DNA of 64,000 nucleotides, from positions 1-64,000 of the forward strand of contig VGOP01000007.1 in NCBI GenBank assembly GCA_016875875.1, given 5' to 3'. Positions 1 to 8,677 of the stretch are shown piece after piece. A program made the position numbers and the translations under genes. The stretch comes from Chloroflexota bacterium. Lineage in GTDB: Bacteria > Chloroflexota > Dehalococcoidia > GIF9 > UBA5629. The notes below the pieces were generated by a model, which was given only the letters and a program-made list of their open reading frames with translations, was not told the origin of the DNA and searched no databases. Position 1 is the stretch's first letter. Every line of letters starts with the position of its first letter.

Positions 1-111
1 GCCTGGAGAATAGACTATAATGAAAACAGGCCGCATAGTTCGTTGAAATACTTAAGCCCCATGGAGTATGCTAAATACGACCAGAAAACTCTAATTCATA
101 GTTTCCTATAA
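1..111 (+). mobile_element. IS3-family transposase, C-terminal fragment (cut by window start)
   Basis: Frame 1 is open from the first base to a TAA at 109-111. It encodes about 36 residues that include DYNENRPHSSLKYLSPMEYA. This is the end of the rve integrase core of IS3/IS150-type transposases, where the last catalytic Glu lies a little upstream of a conserved W..DYN..RPH.SL.Y.TP.E motif. The 5' part lies outside the window, so whether the element is intact cannot be judged. Downstream, TGGGGTAGGGTCA (114-126) looks like a right terminal inverted repeat ending in CA. That would put the element boundary near 126. Family assignment is firm; the boundary is inferred. Confidence 0.8.
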
Positions 112-113
112 AA

Positions 114-126
114 TGGGGTAGGGTCA
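114..126 (+). repeat. Putative right terminal inverted repeat of the IS3-type element
   Basis: TGGGGTAGGGTCA starts three bases after the transposase stop codon. IS3-family ends are typically TG...CA and rich in a G/C block, which this fits when read inward as TGACCCTACCCCA. The matching left end is outside the window, so no pairing or target-site duplication could be verified. Confidence 0.4.
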
Positions 127-215
127 ATGATATGCCAGCAAGATTTTGCGGGAGAGAGCAGGTCTTCTATGTTTTCCATGTCTCAAATTGAGAGGAGTTA
201 AGATATATCAGTGGC

Positions 216-578
216 TTAGGCAAGATCATCTATATCCCAATCCCGGTTGATTAGGCGGCTTGACAATCTAGATAGTTGAAATTTATCTTTGAAGTCCCTA
301 ATGACCTGCTCGGCATTGAAGTCTTTGCATGAGAAAACGTCAATATTGATATAGCGGCGTTCGACGAAAGTATGAATGCTGATATGACTCTCTGCGATAA
401 AGACGAAGCCAGAGATTCCCCAGTCTTCGGGTTTGGAGCCGGTGTATCTAAAAACAAGCGGAGACGAAATCTTTGTCATTCCAATCCGGACAGGATAGGA
501 ATCCAGTAGTTGATAGATGAATTGCTCATCCTGCATTAGTTTTGGATTGTCTCCGTAGCCATCAATAACCAGGTGCAT
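216..578 (-). CDS. speH: S-adenosylmethionine decarboxylase proenzyme (SpeH type)
   Basis: This 120-residue protein has the length of the small class 1B (Thermotoga/Bacillus-type) AdoMet decarboxylase. That enzyme makes decarboxylated AdoMet, the aminopropyl donor for spermidine. The self-cleavage motif AESHISIHTF places the Glu63-Ser64 processing site, where Ser64 becomes the pyruvoyl cofactor. His69 and Cys84 (in IDVFSCKDF) match the other catalytic positions. The start lies 8 bases after the cinA stop, and a GGGAG ribosome site overlaps that stop, so the gene should be co-transcribed from thiC through cinA. No spermidine synthase gene is in the window. Confidence 0.93.
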   Translation of the reverse strand: MHLVIDGYGDNPKLMQDEQFIYQLLDSYPVRIGMTKISSPLVFRYTGSKPEDWGISGFVFIAESHISIHTFVERRYINIDVFSCKDFNAEQVIRDFKDKFQLSRLSSRLINRDWDIDDLA

Positions 579-586
579 GGTTCTCC

Positions 587-1810
587 CTAAATCAAGCTTT
601 TCCTTAGTTCGAAAAGTGCTGTCGTGACCGCTCTTTGTTTTACTTGTAGTCGGTTACCAGGATAGTTTCTAGCAAAACTCTGCCTGCGCTGCCCGTCGTC
701 GAGGCCAACAAAGATGGTACCGATTGGTTGCCCCTCGATTTCCGCAGGTCCCATAACTCCAGTGAGTCCGACACCGATAGATGTCCCCAGTTTTTCTCTA
801 GCTATTGTTGCCATAGCTTCAGCTGCCTCGCTGCTGACGGTTCCACACCGAGAGATAAGCTGCTGGTTAAGTCCAAAGGCCGTCCTGGTTTCATCAGTAT
901 AGGCAACAAGGCCTCCCCTAAAATATCTAGAGCTTCCCGGAACATTCGTGACGACGTTGGCTAGATAACCACCAGTGTAGGATTCCATAGTAGCCAGGCT
1001 CAATTCTTTTGCTCTAAGCAAGGCTCCAACAAGGTTCTCGAGAGTGTCAGAATCAACTCCCCATATATAATCATTTAAGATTGCCCTAAGGTCAGCTTCA
1101 CGTTGGGTAATAAGCTCTTGTGCCTTGCTTTTGGTGTTTGCTTTGGCTGTGATGCGTAAGTAAATGCCATCAATTTTAGCGTATGTGGCCAAAGTCGGGT
1201 TTGTGGCGGGAAGGAAAGGACTTGCTCGTTCGTCTATTTCCGCCTCAGTAAGGCCGAAAGTCTTAAGTGTTTTGGAAACAATGACAGCATTAGCTATTTT
1301 CTTTTGCAGTCTGGGTATTATTTCTTTTGTCCACATTAATTCCATCTCGCGTGGTGGGCCGGGCATGGTGATAACTATTCGATTATCACGTTCTATCCAC
1401 CAACCGGGCGCAGTACCTCGAGGATTCCGGATAATTTTTGCTGAGGGAATTATTGTTGCTTGCTTGATATTGCTTGGCGGCATTTCTATTTTATAGTAGC
1501 TGAATAGCTCTTCAAATTTCTGGACTAGAGTGTGGTCAATCGCTAGCTCCTCTCCGAGAAAATCTGCGATAGCTTCGCGAGTGATATCGTCTTGTGTAGG
1601 CCCTAAACCACCAGTAGTGATGATGATGTCAGATCTCTGCCAAGCTTGCTTCAGGGTCTCGATTAGTCTGTGCTGGTTGTCACCGACTGTGGATATGAAG
1701 TTAAGGTCAAGCCCGAGCAAAGGTAGTTGGCTGGCAAGATAAGCGGAGTTTGTGTCAGTTATCTCCCCTAGAAGAAGTTCAGTGCCAATTGAAATTATCT
1801 CTGTCTTCAT
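587..1810 (-). CDS. cinA: CinA-like protein (MoCF-biosynthesis-fold / NMN amidohydrolase)
   Basis: This 407-residue protein has the standard CinA architecture. The N-terminal MoCF-like domain (about residues 1-170) contains SIGTELLLGEITDTN and TTGGLGPTQDDITREA. A middle linker domain follows, then a C-terminal amidohydrolase domain (about 255-407) with a SYTGGYLA motif and a GLTGVMGP segment. In characterised homologues the C domain deamidates nicotinamide mononucleotide and the N domain hydrolyses ADP-ribose. The usual catalytic-loop motif is AESCTGG; here the Cys position is Tyr (MESYTGG), a conservative departure seen directly. The gene sits between thiC and speH on the same strand and is probably part of the same transcript. 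Confidence 0.92.
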   Translation of the reverse strand: MKTEIISIGTELLLGEITDTNSAYLASQLPLLGLDLNFISTVGDNQHRLIETLKQAWQRSDIIITTGGLGPTQDDITREAIADFLGEELAIDHTLVQKFEELFSYYKIEMPPSNIKQATIIPSAKIIRNPRGTAPGWWIERDNRIVITMPGPPREMELMWTKEIIPRLQKKIANAVIVSKTLKTFGLTEAEIDERASPFLPATNPTLATYAKIDGIYLRITAKANTKSKAQELITQREADLRAILNDYIWGVDSDTLENLVGALLRAKELSLATMESYTGGYLANVVTNVPGSSRYFRGGLVAYTDETRTAFGLNQQLISRCGTVSSEAAEAMATIAREKLGTSIGVGLTGVMGPAEIEGQPIGTIFVGLDDGQRRQSFARNYPGNRLQVKQRAVTTALFELRKSLI

Positions 1811-1830
1811 GTTGAATAATGCTCAGGAAA

Positions 1831-3126
1831 TCAACATTTGATTGTTGAGATTCCTAGGTATTTTTCTACCAGTGCCATTGCACAGTATTTGCCACACATA
1901 CTACAAGTTGGCCCGGTAGGGGTGTATTTATTGTGAACTAGCCGAACTTTTTCGGGGTCTAGTGACAGCTCAGCTTGTAATCCCCAATCGAGGTTCTTTC
2001 TAGCCATAGACATTTTTCTGTCCCACTCGCTTGCTCTCTTTGTGCCTCTAACAATGTCAGCAGCATGGGCGGCAATGCGCGAAGCTATCACACCTATTTT
2101 TACATCTTCAACGTCTGGTAGCGAGAGATGTTCTGCAGGTGTGACATAACACAGAAAATCAGCCCCTGAGGCGGCGGCAATGGCGCCGCCAATAGCAGCA
2201 GTTATATGGTCGTATCCGGCAGCAATGTCAGTTACCAGGGGGCCGAGGACATAAAATGGAGCTCCGTGACAAAGGCTTTTTTCTAATTGAACGTTAGTGA
2301 CAATTTGATCCAGCGGTAAATGTCCTGGTCCCTCTACCATTGTTTGTACGCCAGCTTCTCTAGCTTGTTCCACTAGCTCACCTAGGGTAATCAGTTCTTC
2401 AATTTGAGCCCGATCGGTAGCATCAGCTATGCTGCCTGGACGCATACCGTCACCCAGACTTAGAGTCACGTCAAACTTACGGGCTATGTCTAATAAACGA
2501 TCAAAATATTCGTACAGTGGGTTCTCATGGTCGTTGTATAACATCCAACCGATAAGAAATGCGCCTCCTCGGGAAACAACATCGGTCAGCCTACGCTGAT
2601 GTTTTAGCCGTTCGATAGCTGCTCGATTAACGCCACAATGAACAGTCATAAAATCTACACCGTCTTTAGCCTGCTGCTCAATCACAGCGAAGATTTCGTC
2701 TATAGTCATGTTTACTATTGCACCACGTCGTTCAATAGCTTCAATTCCTGCCTGATATATAGGCACAGTGCCTACCGGCAGAATGCTGGCAGCTATTATA
2801 TCTTGGCGGATGGCTGAAATGTCACCACCGGTGCTCAGATCCATAACCGCATCAGCACCAAATTGGATGGCGATGCGCAATTTCTCCAATTCACTGTCTG
2901 TATTGCCGTAATCTGATGAAGTGCCAATATTGGCGTTAATCTTAACAGTGAGTTCCTTGCCAATGCCGCAGGGAACCAGGTTGGCGTGATTAACATTGGC
3001 GGGGATTACGATTTTGCCTTCAGATGCGTATTGCTGTATAATTTCTTGGCTTACGTCTTCCTGTTGAGCTATCTGCTTTATTTGGGGTGATATGATACCC
3101 TGTTTTGCCAAATCTAGTTGTGTCAT
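1831..3126 (-). CDS. thiC: Phosphomethylpyrimidine synthase ThiC
   Basis: ThiC is a radical-SAM enzyme that rearranges aminoimidazole ribotide into the HMP-phosphate moiety of thiamine. The protein has 431 residues, which fits the short ThiC form without the long N-terminal extension. The C-terminal cluster motif [11 protein letters not shown] supplies the three Cys of the [4Fe-4S] centre (CX2CX3C as spaced here). [11 protein letters not shown] and [16 protein letters not shown] are typical family blocks. The ATG at 3124-3126 was chosen because GGGAG sits five bases upstream; an in-frame TTG at 3138 would overlap that ribosome site. A TPP riboswitch precedes the gene, so expression should fall when thiamine pyrophosphate is plentiful. 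Confidence 0.96.
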   Translation of the reverse strand: MTQLDLAKQGIISPQIKQIAQQEDVSQEIIQQYASEGKIVIPANVNHANLVPCGIGKELTVKINANIGTSSDYGNTDSELEKLRIAIQFGADAVMDLSTGGDISAIRQDIIAASILPVGTVPIYQAGIEAIERRGAIVNMTIDEIFAVIEQQAKDGVDFMTVHCGVNRAAIERLKHQRRLTDVVSRGGAFLIGWMLYNDHENPLYEYFDRLLDIARKFDVTLSLGDGMRPGSIADATDRAQIEELITLGELVEQAREAGVQTMVEGPGHLPLDQIVTNVQLEKSLCHGAPFYVLGPLVTDIAAGYDHITAAIGGAIAAASGADFLCYVTPAEHLSLPDVEDVKIGVIASRIAAHAADIVRGTKRASEWDRKMSMARKNLDWGLQAELSLDPEKVRLVHNKYTPTGPTCSMCGKYCAMALVEKYLGISTIKC

Positions 3127-3145
3127 TTTATCTCCCAAAGAAAAA

Positions 3146-3183
3146 AACCAAGTGCTCTAGTAACCACTACTAAACCCTTGGTT
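3146..3183 (-). terminator. Rho-independent terminator of the TPP riboswitch expression platform
   Basis: Read on the minus strand, AACCAAG and CTTGGTT form a 7-bp outer stem. A smaller TAGTA/TACTA pairing lies inside, and a run of seven T follows immediately. The hairpin lies between the riboswitch aptamer and the thiC start. This is the arrangement for TPP-induced premature termination. The anti-terminator pairing was not resolved by eye. Confidence 0.75.
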
Positions 3184-3190
3184 CAATTTA

Positions 3191-3288
3191 CCGCTTCCCT
3201 ACGCTTGTATTACCAAGGTCAGGTTCTGACGGTTCTCCGCAATAACGGAGTCTCAGCCCGGATTATTTTCCCCGGACACCCCTAGCGG
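3191..3288 (-). promoter_or_regulatory. TPP (THI-box) riboswitch
   Basis: On the minus strand the element reads from AGGGGTG through GGCTGAGA and GAACCTGA to GCGTAGGGAA. These are the conserved pyrimidine- and pyrophosphate-sensor blocks of the thi box, in the right order and spacing. It lies directly upstream of thiC and is followed by a terminator hairpin. It should bind thiamine pyrophosphate and switch off thiC-cinA-speH transcription. Confidence 0.95.
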
Positions 3289-3358
3289 TTAACTAAAAGC
3301 TTTATTCACTATATCATATAATAACAACAAGAAACAAGCAAAGTTTGGTCGGACCTGA

Positions 3359-4999
3359 TTATTGTCTAATGAATTCCCTTTTGGTCCTCTGCATCCGCCA
3401 GTTTAGCATTCCTCCTACCACTATTGCGGCGATAAGAATTATCAGAATGACTAGTGAGAAAATGAGGACTTGATTAGACATTGGAATTACTTCAAATTCC
3501 TGAACCTCTGACCATGGGCTTTCGTTGCCAATGTCATCTACAGCTTTAACTCTCCAACTGTAGCTGTCTTGAGTCAGGATGTCATTCTTTGATAAGGCAT
3601 ACTTTGAGTCAACTAAATTTTCCTTCAATAGAGCCTGCGATGAGAAGTCGTCACCACGGGCAATCTGTAAGGTATAACTTACCTCGTCTTCGGCGTTAAT
3701 ATCTGACCAATCAAAAGTGGCTGTAGGTGCCCCAAAGCCCCGATGCCTAGAATCTCTGAAGGCGATAATTTCGATTAGGAATTTAGCAGTTCTAAGAAAC
3801 ACGTCGCCCATTGAATCAAAGGTTGCCAATTTAGCTCTCTGCTCGGGGGATGATAGCGTTGGTGTAGGCGGGGCGATTTTATGTGTGGTAAATATAGCCT
3901 GAGCCGAATTGCCAGTGCTTCCCGTAGCTTTTACTTTGTTGTCTTTGATTCTGATTTGAGGAGCCTCAAAAGCGGCACTAAAGCTACCTGTGTTGTCGGC
4001 AATGGCTTTTGCATCGAGAGTCATCCCCTCAAAGCTTAGGGTTATTGTTTCACCATTGTTGAAACCTGTCCCGCTGACAGTTATCTTGGTCCCCTTGTTC
4101 CCTGAGGCTGGCTGCAGCTCAAGATGTGGAACTACGTCAAAAATTGTGTCGGGAACAATTCCTCTCGGTGTAAAACTGCTGCCGTAGACACCGATTGTAT
4201 GGTTGCCTTTGGTTGAAGGCGGGATGCTTAGTGTGGTACTCCAACTACCATCGGCCTCACCTACTATATTGCACACGATGATTTCGCCATCCCAGGTTAT
4301 GGTAATGCCGTCCTCACCGGTTCGAAAGCCAAAACCATCGATCTTAATTTTTGTGCCCACTGGCCCTGCGGTTGGTTCGACTTTTGCAGCTGGAGCTACG
4401 ATGAATCGGTGTTCACCTATTTCCGACGCATCGGTTGAGCTACTGAAAGCACTGATAGAGTGCTCACCATTATTCGTTTCGGGTACATCAAAATTGATGC
4501 TCCATATGCCAAGGTGATTGGCATTTGTAGAAGTGGGTAGGACAGTATTGTCCCATGTTATCTTAATATCCTTTTCGAAGGCAGCGAAGCCGTTCCCGAT
4601 AACTGTAACTGGTGTATATTTTCGACCAATGCGTGGCACAATTTCTATGCCTGGAAGCACAGTAAATGTAGCTGAAGCCGTACTGCTAGCCCAATTACTG
4701 TCATCTGTAATTTCAATGATGTGGTTGCCCCTGAAAGAAGGTGGAATTTTTAAATTGCACTTTAGTTCACCTGTTTCGGATATGGGTATCTTGCTAAGTA
4801 TAGTCTGGTTATCCCACTGGATGGTAGCTAAGCGGCCTGAGAAGCCGTTACCCTCGATCAGTATAGATGTACCAACGGCGCCTGAGGTTGGGGCTATGGT
4901 AACGTTAGTGGCATGGACGGGGATAGGAGATGACAGGAATAACGATGGGAGGATGATGGTAGTTAAAGCTAGGAAAAACAGTAAACTTCTATAATTCAT
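3359..4999 (-). CDS. Secreted, membrane-anchored IPT/TIG-repeat protein
   Basis: A hydrophobic N-terminal segment (about residues 3-28, ending ...PIPVHA) looks like a cleavable signal peptide. Four IPT/TIG-like immunoglobulin units of about 90 residues follow. Each opens with a P..G..GT.I.I.G.GF pattern (for example IAPTSGAVGTSILIEGNGF) and most carry ITWD strands. A fibronectin-III-like module (FDWSDINAEDEVSYTLQIA) comes next, then a C-terminal transmembrane helix (VLIFSLVILIILIAAIVVGG) and a short basic tail. It is therefore probably a surface-displayed binding or stalk protein held in the cytoplasmic membrane. The ATG at 4997-4999 was preferred over the upstream in-frame start because AGGAGG precedes it by eight bases. 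The ligand is unknown. Confidence 0.8.
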   Translation of the reverse strand: MNYRSLLFFLALTTIILPSLFLSSPIPVHATNVTIAPTSGAVGTSILIEGNGFSGRLATIQWDNQTILSKIPISETGELKCNLKIPPSFRGNHIIEITDDSNWASSTASATFTVLPGIEIVPRIGRKYTPVTVIGNGFAAFEKDIKITWDNTVLPTSTNANHLGIWSINFDVPETNNGEHSISAFSSSTDASEIGEHRFIVAPAAKVEPTAGPVGTKIKIDGFGFRTGEDGITITWDGEIIVCNIVGEADGSWSTTLSIPPSTKGNHTIGVYGSSFTPRGIVPDTIFDVVPHLELQPASGNKGTKITVSGTGFNNGETITLSFEGMTLDAKAIADNTGSFSAAFEAPQIRIKDNKVKATGSTGNSAQAIFTTHKIAPPTPTLSSPEQRAKLATFDSMGDVFLRTAKFLIEIIAFRDSRHRGFGAPTATFDWSDINAEDEVSYTLQIARGDDFSSQALLKENLVDSKYALSKNDILTQDSYSWRVKAVDDIGNESPWSEVQEFEVIPMSNQVLIFSLVILIILIAAIVVGGMLNWRMQRTKREFIRQ

Positions 5000-5248
5000 T
5001 AATTTTGTCCTCCTGTCACCTGGAAGCGAGGCTAAAGCCAACTCCAAGAATTGAATGTATTAGCAGATGTTATTGTTGAAAGCGTAGTTTATATTGCCAT
5101 GGAGAAAAAATCAAATCTAACCTTGAAAATTGATACGTGATTGTCGAGTGGTTCAAATATGCGAAATAAGCGGCTTGACACAGTGAACCTTATGTTGATA
5201 GACTTTTTGAAGTGGGGAATGTTTTGGTGGGCGGGACTTCGTTAGCAT

Positions 5249-5322
5249 GGCCCCGTGGTGTAGCGGTCTAACATGCCACCCTGTCACGGTGGAGATCGTG
5301 GGTTCGAATCCCATCGGGGTCG
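5249..5322 (+). tRNA. tRNA-Asp (GTC)
   Basis: The 74-base cloverleaf is clear. The acceptor GGCCCCG pairs with CGGGGTC and leaves discriminator G. The anticodon arm CCACC-CTGTCAC-GGTGG gives anticodon GTC, and the T arm contains GGTTCGAATCC. The 3' CCA is not encoded. A short T-rich stretch follows. The neighbouring 5000-5248 region upstream shows no other gene. Confidence 0.96.
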
Positions 5323-5447
5323 CTTTTTATTTAGCTGTGAGTCGTTCCCAAGGAATAGAGTGATTGCCTATGATTTTTCCCCTTGGCTCAATTTGGAAGT
5401 CGGCTTAAAATTGTTTAACTTTCTGTTTTGGTTCCAAGTATTACGAG

Positions 5448-5648
5448 ATGTCGCCGGAAGCTGTCCTTGCTATTGAGATCGACCAAGCACTGTGTGACAG
5501 CTGTGGCTTGTGCGTAGATTTCTGTCCTGTTAAAGTTTTTGTTCAGGAAGATGGTAGTGTAAAGGTGGCTAAAATAGAAGCCTGCTATGTGTGTGATTCA
5601 TGCGTAGACTTGTGCCCTAAGAGTGCCATAAAAATCATTAGCGTGTAG
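5448..5648 (+). CDS. Small 2[4Fe-4S] ferredoxin
   Basis: This 66-residue protein carries two 4Fe-4S motifs: CDSCGLCVDFCP near residue 16 and CYVCDSCVDLCP near residue 47. It is therefore a low-potential bacterial-type ferredoxin and a soluble electron carrier. It lies 29 bases upstream of an acyl-CoA dehydrogenase on the same strand, behind an AAAGGAGG ribosome site that serves that gene. It may accept or deliver electrons for the dehydrogenase. Its own ribosome site is weak (ACGAG just before ATG), so the start is less certain than the identity. Confidence 0.85.
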   Translation: MSPEAVLAIEIDQALCDSCGLCVDFCPVKVFVQEDGSVKVAKIEACYVCDSCVDLCPKSAIKIISV

Positions 5649-5677
5649 AATTCTAATGTACGAAAGGAGGTTTTGAG

Positions 5678-6874
5678 ATGCCGGATGTTTTAATGACCCA
5701 CGAAGAGTTGAATTTTAGAAGAGAGTTCAGAGGGTTTCTCAAGAAGGAAATAGTTCCGCTAGGTCTGGCAGAAAAACAGGAAAGAGACGAGATAGATTTT
5801 CCCACTGAGCTGGTCAGAATTTTGGGGAAGAAAGGCTATTTCGGGATGTGCTTGCCTGAAAAATATGGGGGTAAGAACCGCGGACTTGTTTATGAAATCA
5901 TAAAGAGCGAGGAGTTAGCCTATGTTGGTCCTGCTCTAAGCTGTCCCGGGTGCTCCACTGGGTGGGTCGGTAACGCAATCTGCGAGTATGGGACTGAGAA
6001 GCAAAAGAAAGATTACGTTATTCCTGTATCTCAAGGCCTGAAGGTGGCAGCTATTGCTATGACAGAGCCCGGAGCCGGCTCCGATATCAATAGTTATAAG
6101 ACTAAGGCAATATTAAATGGTGATTTCTATACCGTTACCGGTGAGAAGCGCTTTCAAGTTGGAGGCTTAGGTGCAGACTTCTTTCTCACTTTTGCCATTA
6201 CCGACACAAATAGGCCAGCACTAAAAGGTGGACTTTCTGCCTTTTTAATTGACCGGGAGATGGGGATAGAGGTTGTAGAAAAGTTCAGAATGATGGGCTA
6301 TCACGGTGCAGGTGTGTCCCATTCGATTATGAAGAGCATCAAGGTTCCGAAGGAAAGCATCCTGGGCAAAGAGGGAGACGGCAGTGGGGTTCTGGACACC
6401 ATTTTAATATGGGAGAGGCTGAGCACTGCCGCAGGGGCGCTTGGGGGAGCCAGGCGCTGCATAGATGAAGCTATCAAATATTCCCTTGAACGTGAGGCTT
6501 TTGGCGTCACTTTGAGTCGAATCCCCACGGTTTATAACATGGTGGCTGATATGATTATAAAAAGGGATGCTATTTCTACCATGATTTTGAGGGGATGCAG
6601 ACTGGTGGATAAATATGGTCCTAAAGCCATGAAGGAGATTGCCGAGGCAAAGTACCTGGCTGGAGAAATGGGGTATCAGATTGCCGATATGGCTCTTCAA
6701 GTGCTGGGAGGGATTGGTTATACGAATAAATATCCCATAGAGTCTTATGTGCGGTTTGTGAGGTTGGGAAGAATTGCTTCGGGAACCTCGGAGATCATGC
6801 AGTACATCGTCCAGAGGGACACCTACAAGGAAGTATTGGGACGGAAAGAGGCAATTAGCGGCTCAGTGTCTTGA
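5678..6874 (+). CDS. Acyl-CoA dehydrogenase (isovaleryl-type catalytic base position)
   Basis: This 398-residue flavoprotein has the full family layout: an N-terminal helical domain, a middle beta domain with MTEPGAGSD and the VTGEKRF strand, and a C-terminal helical domain ending GRIASGTSEIMQ. It should oxidise an acyl-CoA to an enoyl-CoA using FAD. The Glu found in most short/medium-chain enzymes (YEGT) is Ser here (ASGT). Instead Glu246 in IWERLSTAAGALG lies where isovaleryl-CoA dehydrogenase keeps its base. A consensus AAAGGAGG ribosome site precedes the start. The neighbouring ferredoxin gene suggests a ferredoxin or ETF-linked electron route. The substrate is not predictable; a branched acyl-CoA is possible. 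Confidence 0.9.
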   Translation: MPDVLMTHEELNFRREFRGFLKKEIVPLGLAEKQERDEIDFPTELVRILGKKGYFGMCLPEKYGGKNRGLVYEIIKSEELAYVGPALSCPGCSTGWVGNAICEYGTEKQKKDYVIPVSQGLKVAAIAMTEPGAGSDINSYKTKAILNGDFYTVTGEKRFQVGGLGADFFLTFAITDTNRPALKGGLSAFLIDREMGIEVVEKFRMMGYHGAGVSHSIMKSIKVPKESILGKEGDGSGVLDTILIWERLSTAAGALGGARRCIDEAIKYSLEREAFGVTLSRIPTVYNMVADMIIKRDAISTMILRGCRLVDKYGPKAMKEIAEAKYLAGEMGYQIADMALQVLGGIGYTNKYPIESYVRFVRLGRIASGTSEIMQYIVQRDTYKEVLGRKEAISGSVS

Positions 6875-6890
6875 CAGACCTTGGTCGAAA

Positions 6891-8489
6891 TTAACTCAGA
6901 TTTCGTAATTCTGCCCTTAGTAACTTACCCAGAAGGTTCTTGGGCAAGGAATCTATGAATTGCACTTTTTTCGGTGTCTTGAAGCTAGGTAGATGTTCTT
7001 TGCAAAAGGCGATTATTTCCTCTTCGTTAGCTTGCTCTCCTGGCTTGAGAACCAAGAAAGCCTTTATCTCTTCGCCGTAGACCTTATCAGGTATGCCGAT
7101 AACTCCTGCATCGGCAACTTTGGGATGCAGACAAAGAATTTCCTCTACCTCCCGAGGTGATACATTTTCTCCTCCCCGGATTATAATGTCCTTTTTACGG
7201 TCGGTGATGTAGATATAGCCGTCTTCATCAATATAGCCTATATCGCCTGTGTAAAGCCATCCGTCTTTGATGGTTTGGGTTGTCTCTTCAGGTAGGTTCC
7301 AGTAGCCTTTCATCAGCGTAGGGCCTTTTACTACGATCTCTCCTCGTTGTCCGGGTAGAAGTTCCTGACTGTTCTCGTCGAAGATCTTTATTGTATTGCA
7401 TTTCAATAGACACTTGCCGATGGAGCCGTACTTAGGCGGGAATTCAGCTGGCTGTCCTGCGGTAGTGGCACCTGACTCGGTCAGTCCCCAGCCCTCTCTT
7501 ATATCGACTCCAATCTTTTGCTTCCACCTTAGAGCGACTTCCACAGGAAGCGCTGCTCCGCCAGAATTGCATTCTTGAAGTGAACTTAAATCGTATTTGT
7601 CTAGGTCGGGGAAGTCCAGTATCTGGACATACATGGTGGGAACTGCTGCCATGTGAGTAACACGGAATGCCTGGATGCTCTTCAGTGCCTCCTCAACATT
7701 CCACCACCTGAGTACGACGGCTTTTCCTCCTACAAGAGATCCCACGTTGCTGAATGCAATGCCATAGGAGTGTGATAGAGGCAGCACACCCAGGCTGACC
7801 CCAGTCCGATTAACACCGGTGACGCAGCGTGTTTCATCGATGGGTTTAAGTGCTCTGGAGTCTATGGATTGGCTTGTTTGTCGTAGGGTAACGGGACGGT
7901 GGATAAGGACATATTCATAGAAAGACAAGGCATTGATGTAAAGGGAATAGTGAGTTTGCATTACACCTTTAGGCTGTCCTGTGGTGCCGGCGGTATATAT
8001 CAGGGCGGCAACATCGTCATTGTCGGTCTCTTCTATTACTAGTTCGTCTGAGCTTTGCGACATTAGTTCACTGTAGGAGATAGTGCCAGGAACATCATCT
8101 TTGTCAGTCAAGATGATGTGTTTCAAGTCTGGAGCATGCTTCTGTGCCTCTATAATCCAGCCTAAATAATCTGAGCTAGTAAGGAGGGCTTTTGCTCCAC
8201 AGTCGCGGTATATGTAGGCAGCCTGCTCAGGCCTAAGTAACGGATTCAGTGGGACAACAATGCCGCCTATTTTGTATATGGCTGGAAATGCTGAGAACAC
8301 CGGTGGGCTATTGGGCATCTGTATTGCTACCCGATCGCCTTTGCCAATGCCCAGAGCTTTCAGCGCATTGCCCAGTCGGTTAGCATTGCGGTTCCCCTCA
8401 GTGTTGGTGTACCATCTACCTTCGAAGTAGACGCTTTCATATTCGCCAAATCTCTTGATGTTATCCTCGATCAGACTGCCGATGTTCAT
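6891..8489 (-). CDS. AMP-forming acyl-CoA synthetase (long-chain fatty-acid-CoA ligase type)
   Basis: The 532-residue ANL-superfamily adenylating enzyme activates a carboxylic acid to its CoA thioester. The P-loop-like A3 motif is IYTAGTTGQPKGVMQTH, A5 is GWGLTESGATT, A7/A8 is YTGDIGYIDEDGYIYITDR followed by KKDIIIRGGENVSP, and the catalytic Lys is in PKNLLGKLLR near the C terminus. GAAGGGAAG precedes the ATG. The gene converges with the acyl-CoA dehydrogenase, with 16 bases between stops, and is the distal gene of the minus-strand block that starts at marR. Aromatic, medium-chain or long-chain acids are all possible substrates. Confidence 0.9.
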   Translation of the reverse strand: MNIGSLIEDNIKRFGEYESVYFEGRWYTNTEGNRNANRLGNALKALGIGKGDRVAIQMPNSPPVFSAFPAIYKIGGIVVPLNPLLRPEQAAYIYRDCGAKALLTSSDYLGWIIEAQKHAPDLKHIILTDKDDVPGTISYSELMSQSSDELVIEETDNDDVAALIYTAGTTGQPKGVMQTHYSLYINALSFYEYVLIHRPVTLRQTSQSIDSRALKPIDETRCVTGVNRTGVSLGVLPLSHSYGIAFSNVGSLVGGKAVVLRWWNVEEALKSIQAFRVTHMAAVPTMYVQILDFPDLDKYDLSSLQECNSGGAALPVEVALRWKQKIGVDIREGWGLTESGATTAGQPAEFPPKYGSIGKCLLKCNTIKIFDENSQELLPGQRGEIVVKGPTLMKGYWNLPEETTQTIKDGWLYTGDIGYIDEDGYIYITDRKKDIIIRGGENVSPREVEEILCLHPKVADAGVIGIPDKVYGEEIKAFLVLKPGEQANEEEIIAFCKEHLPSFKTPKKVQFIDSLPKNLLGKLLRAELRNLS

Positions 8490-8677
8490 AATTTCTTCCC
8501 TTCAAGCCTGCTTTTCCACTTTCAGTTGGCGACAAGGCTCAAAGCAGACTTAGCTTTTTGAAGATTGATAGTACACTTGTGGCTTTGAGCCGTCAAGCCC
8601 ACAGTGAATAAGCCATTATGGGGTGCATCGGGAAGCGCAGGGCTAGAGATGGCTGAAGGGCTTAGTGTTGTACACGA

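Noticed and set aside
3988-4994. Several long open frames on the strand opposite the IPT-repeat protein
   Set aside because: They have no ribosome sites and only mirror the codon bias of the repeat gene.
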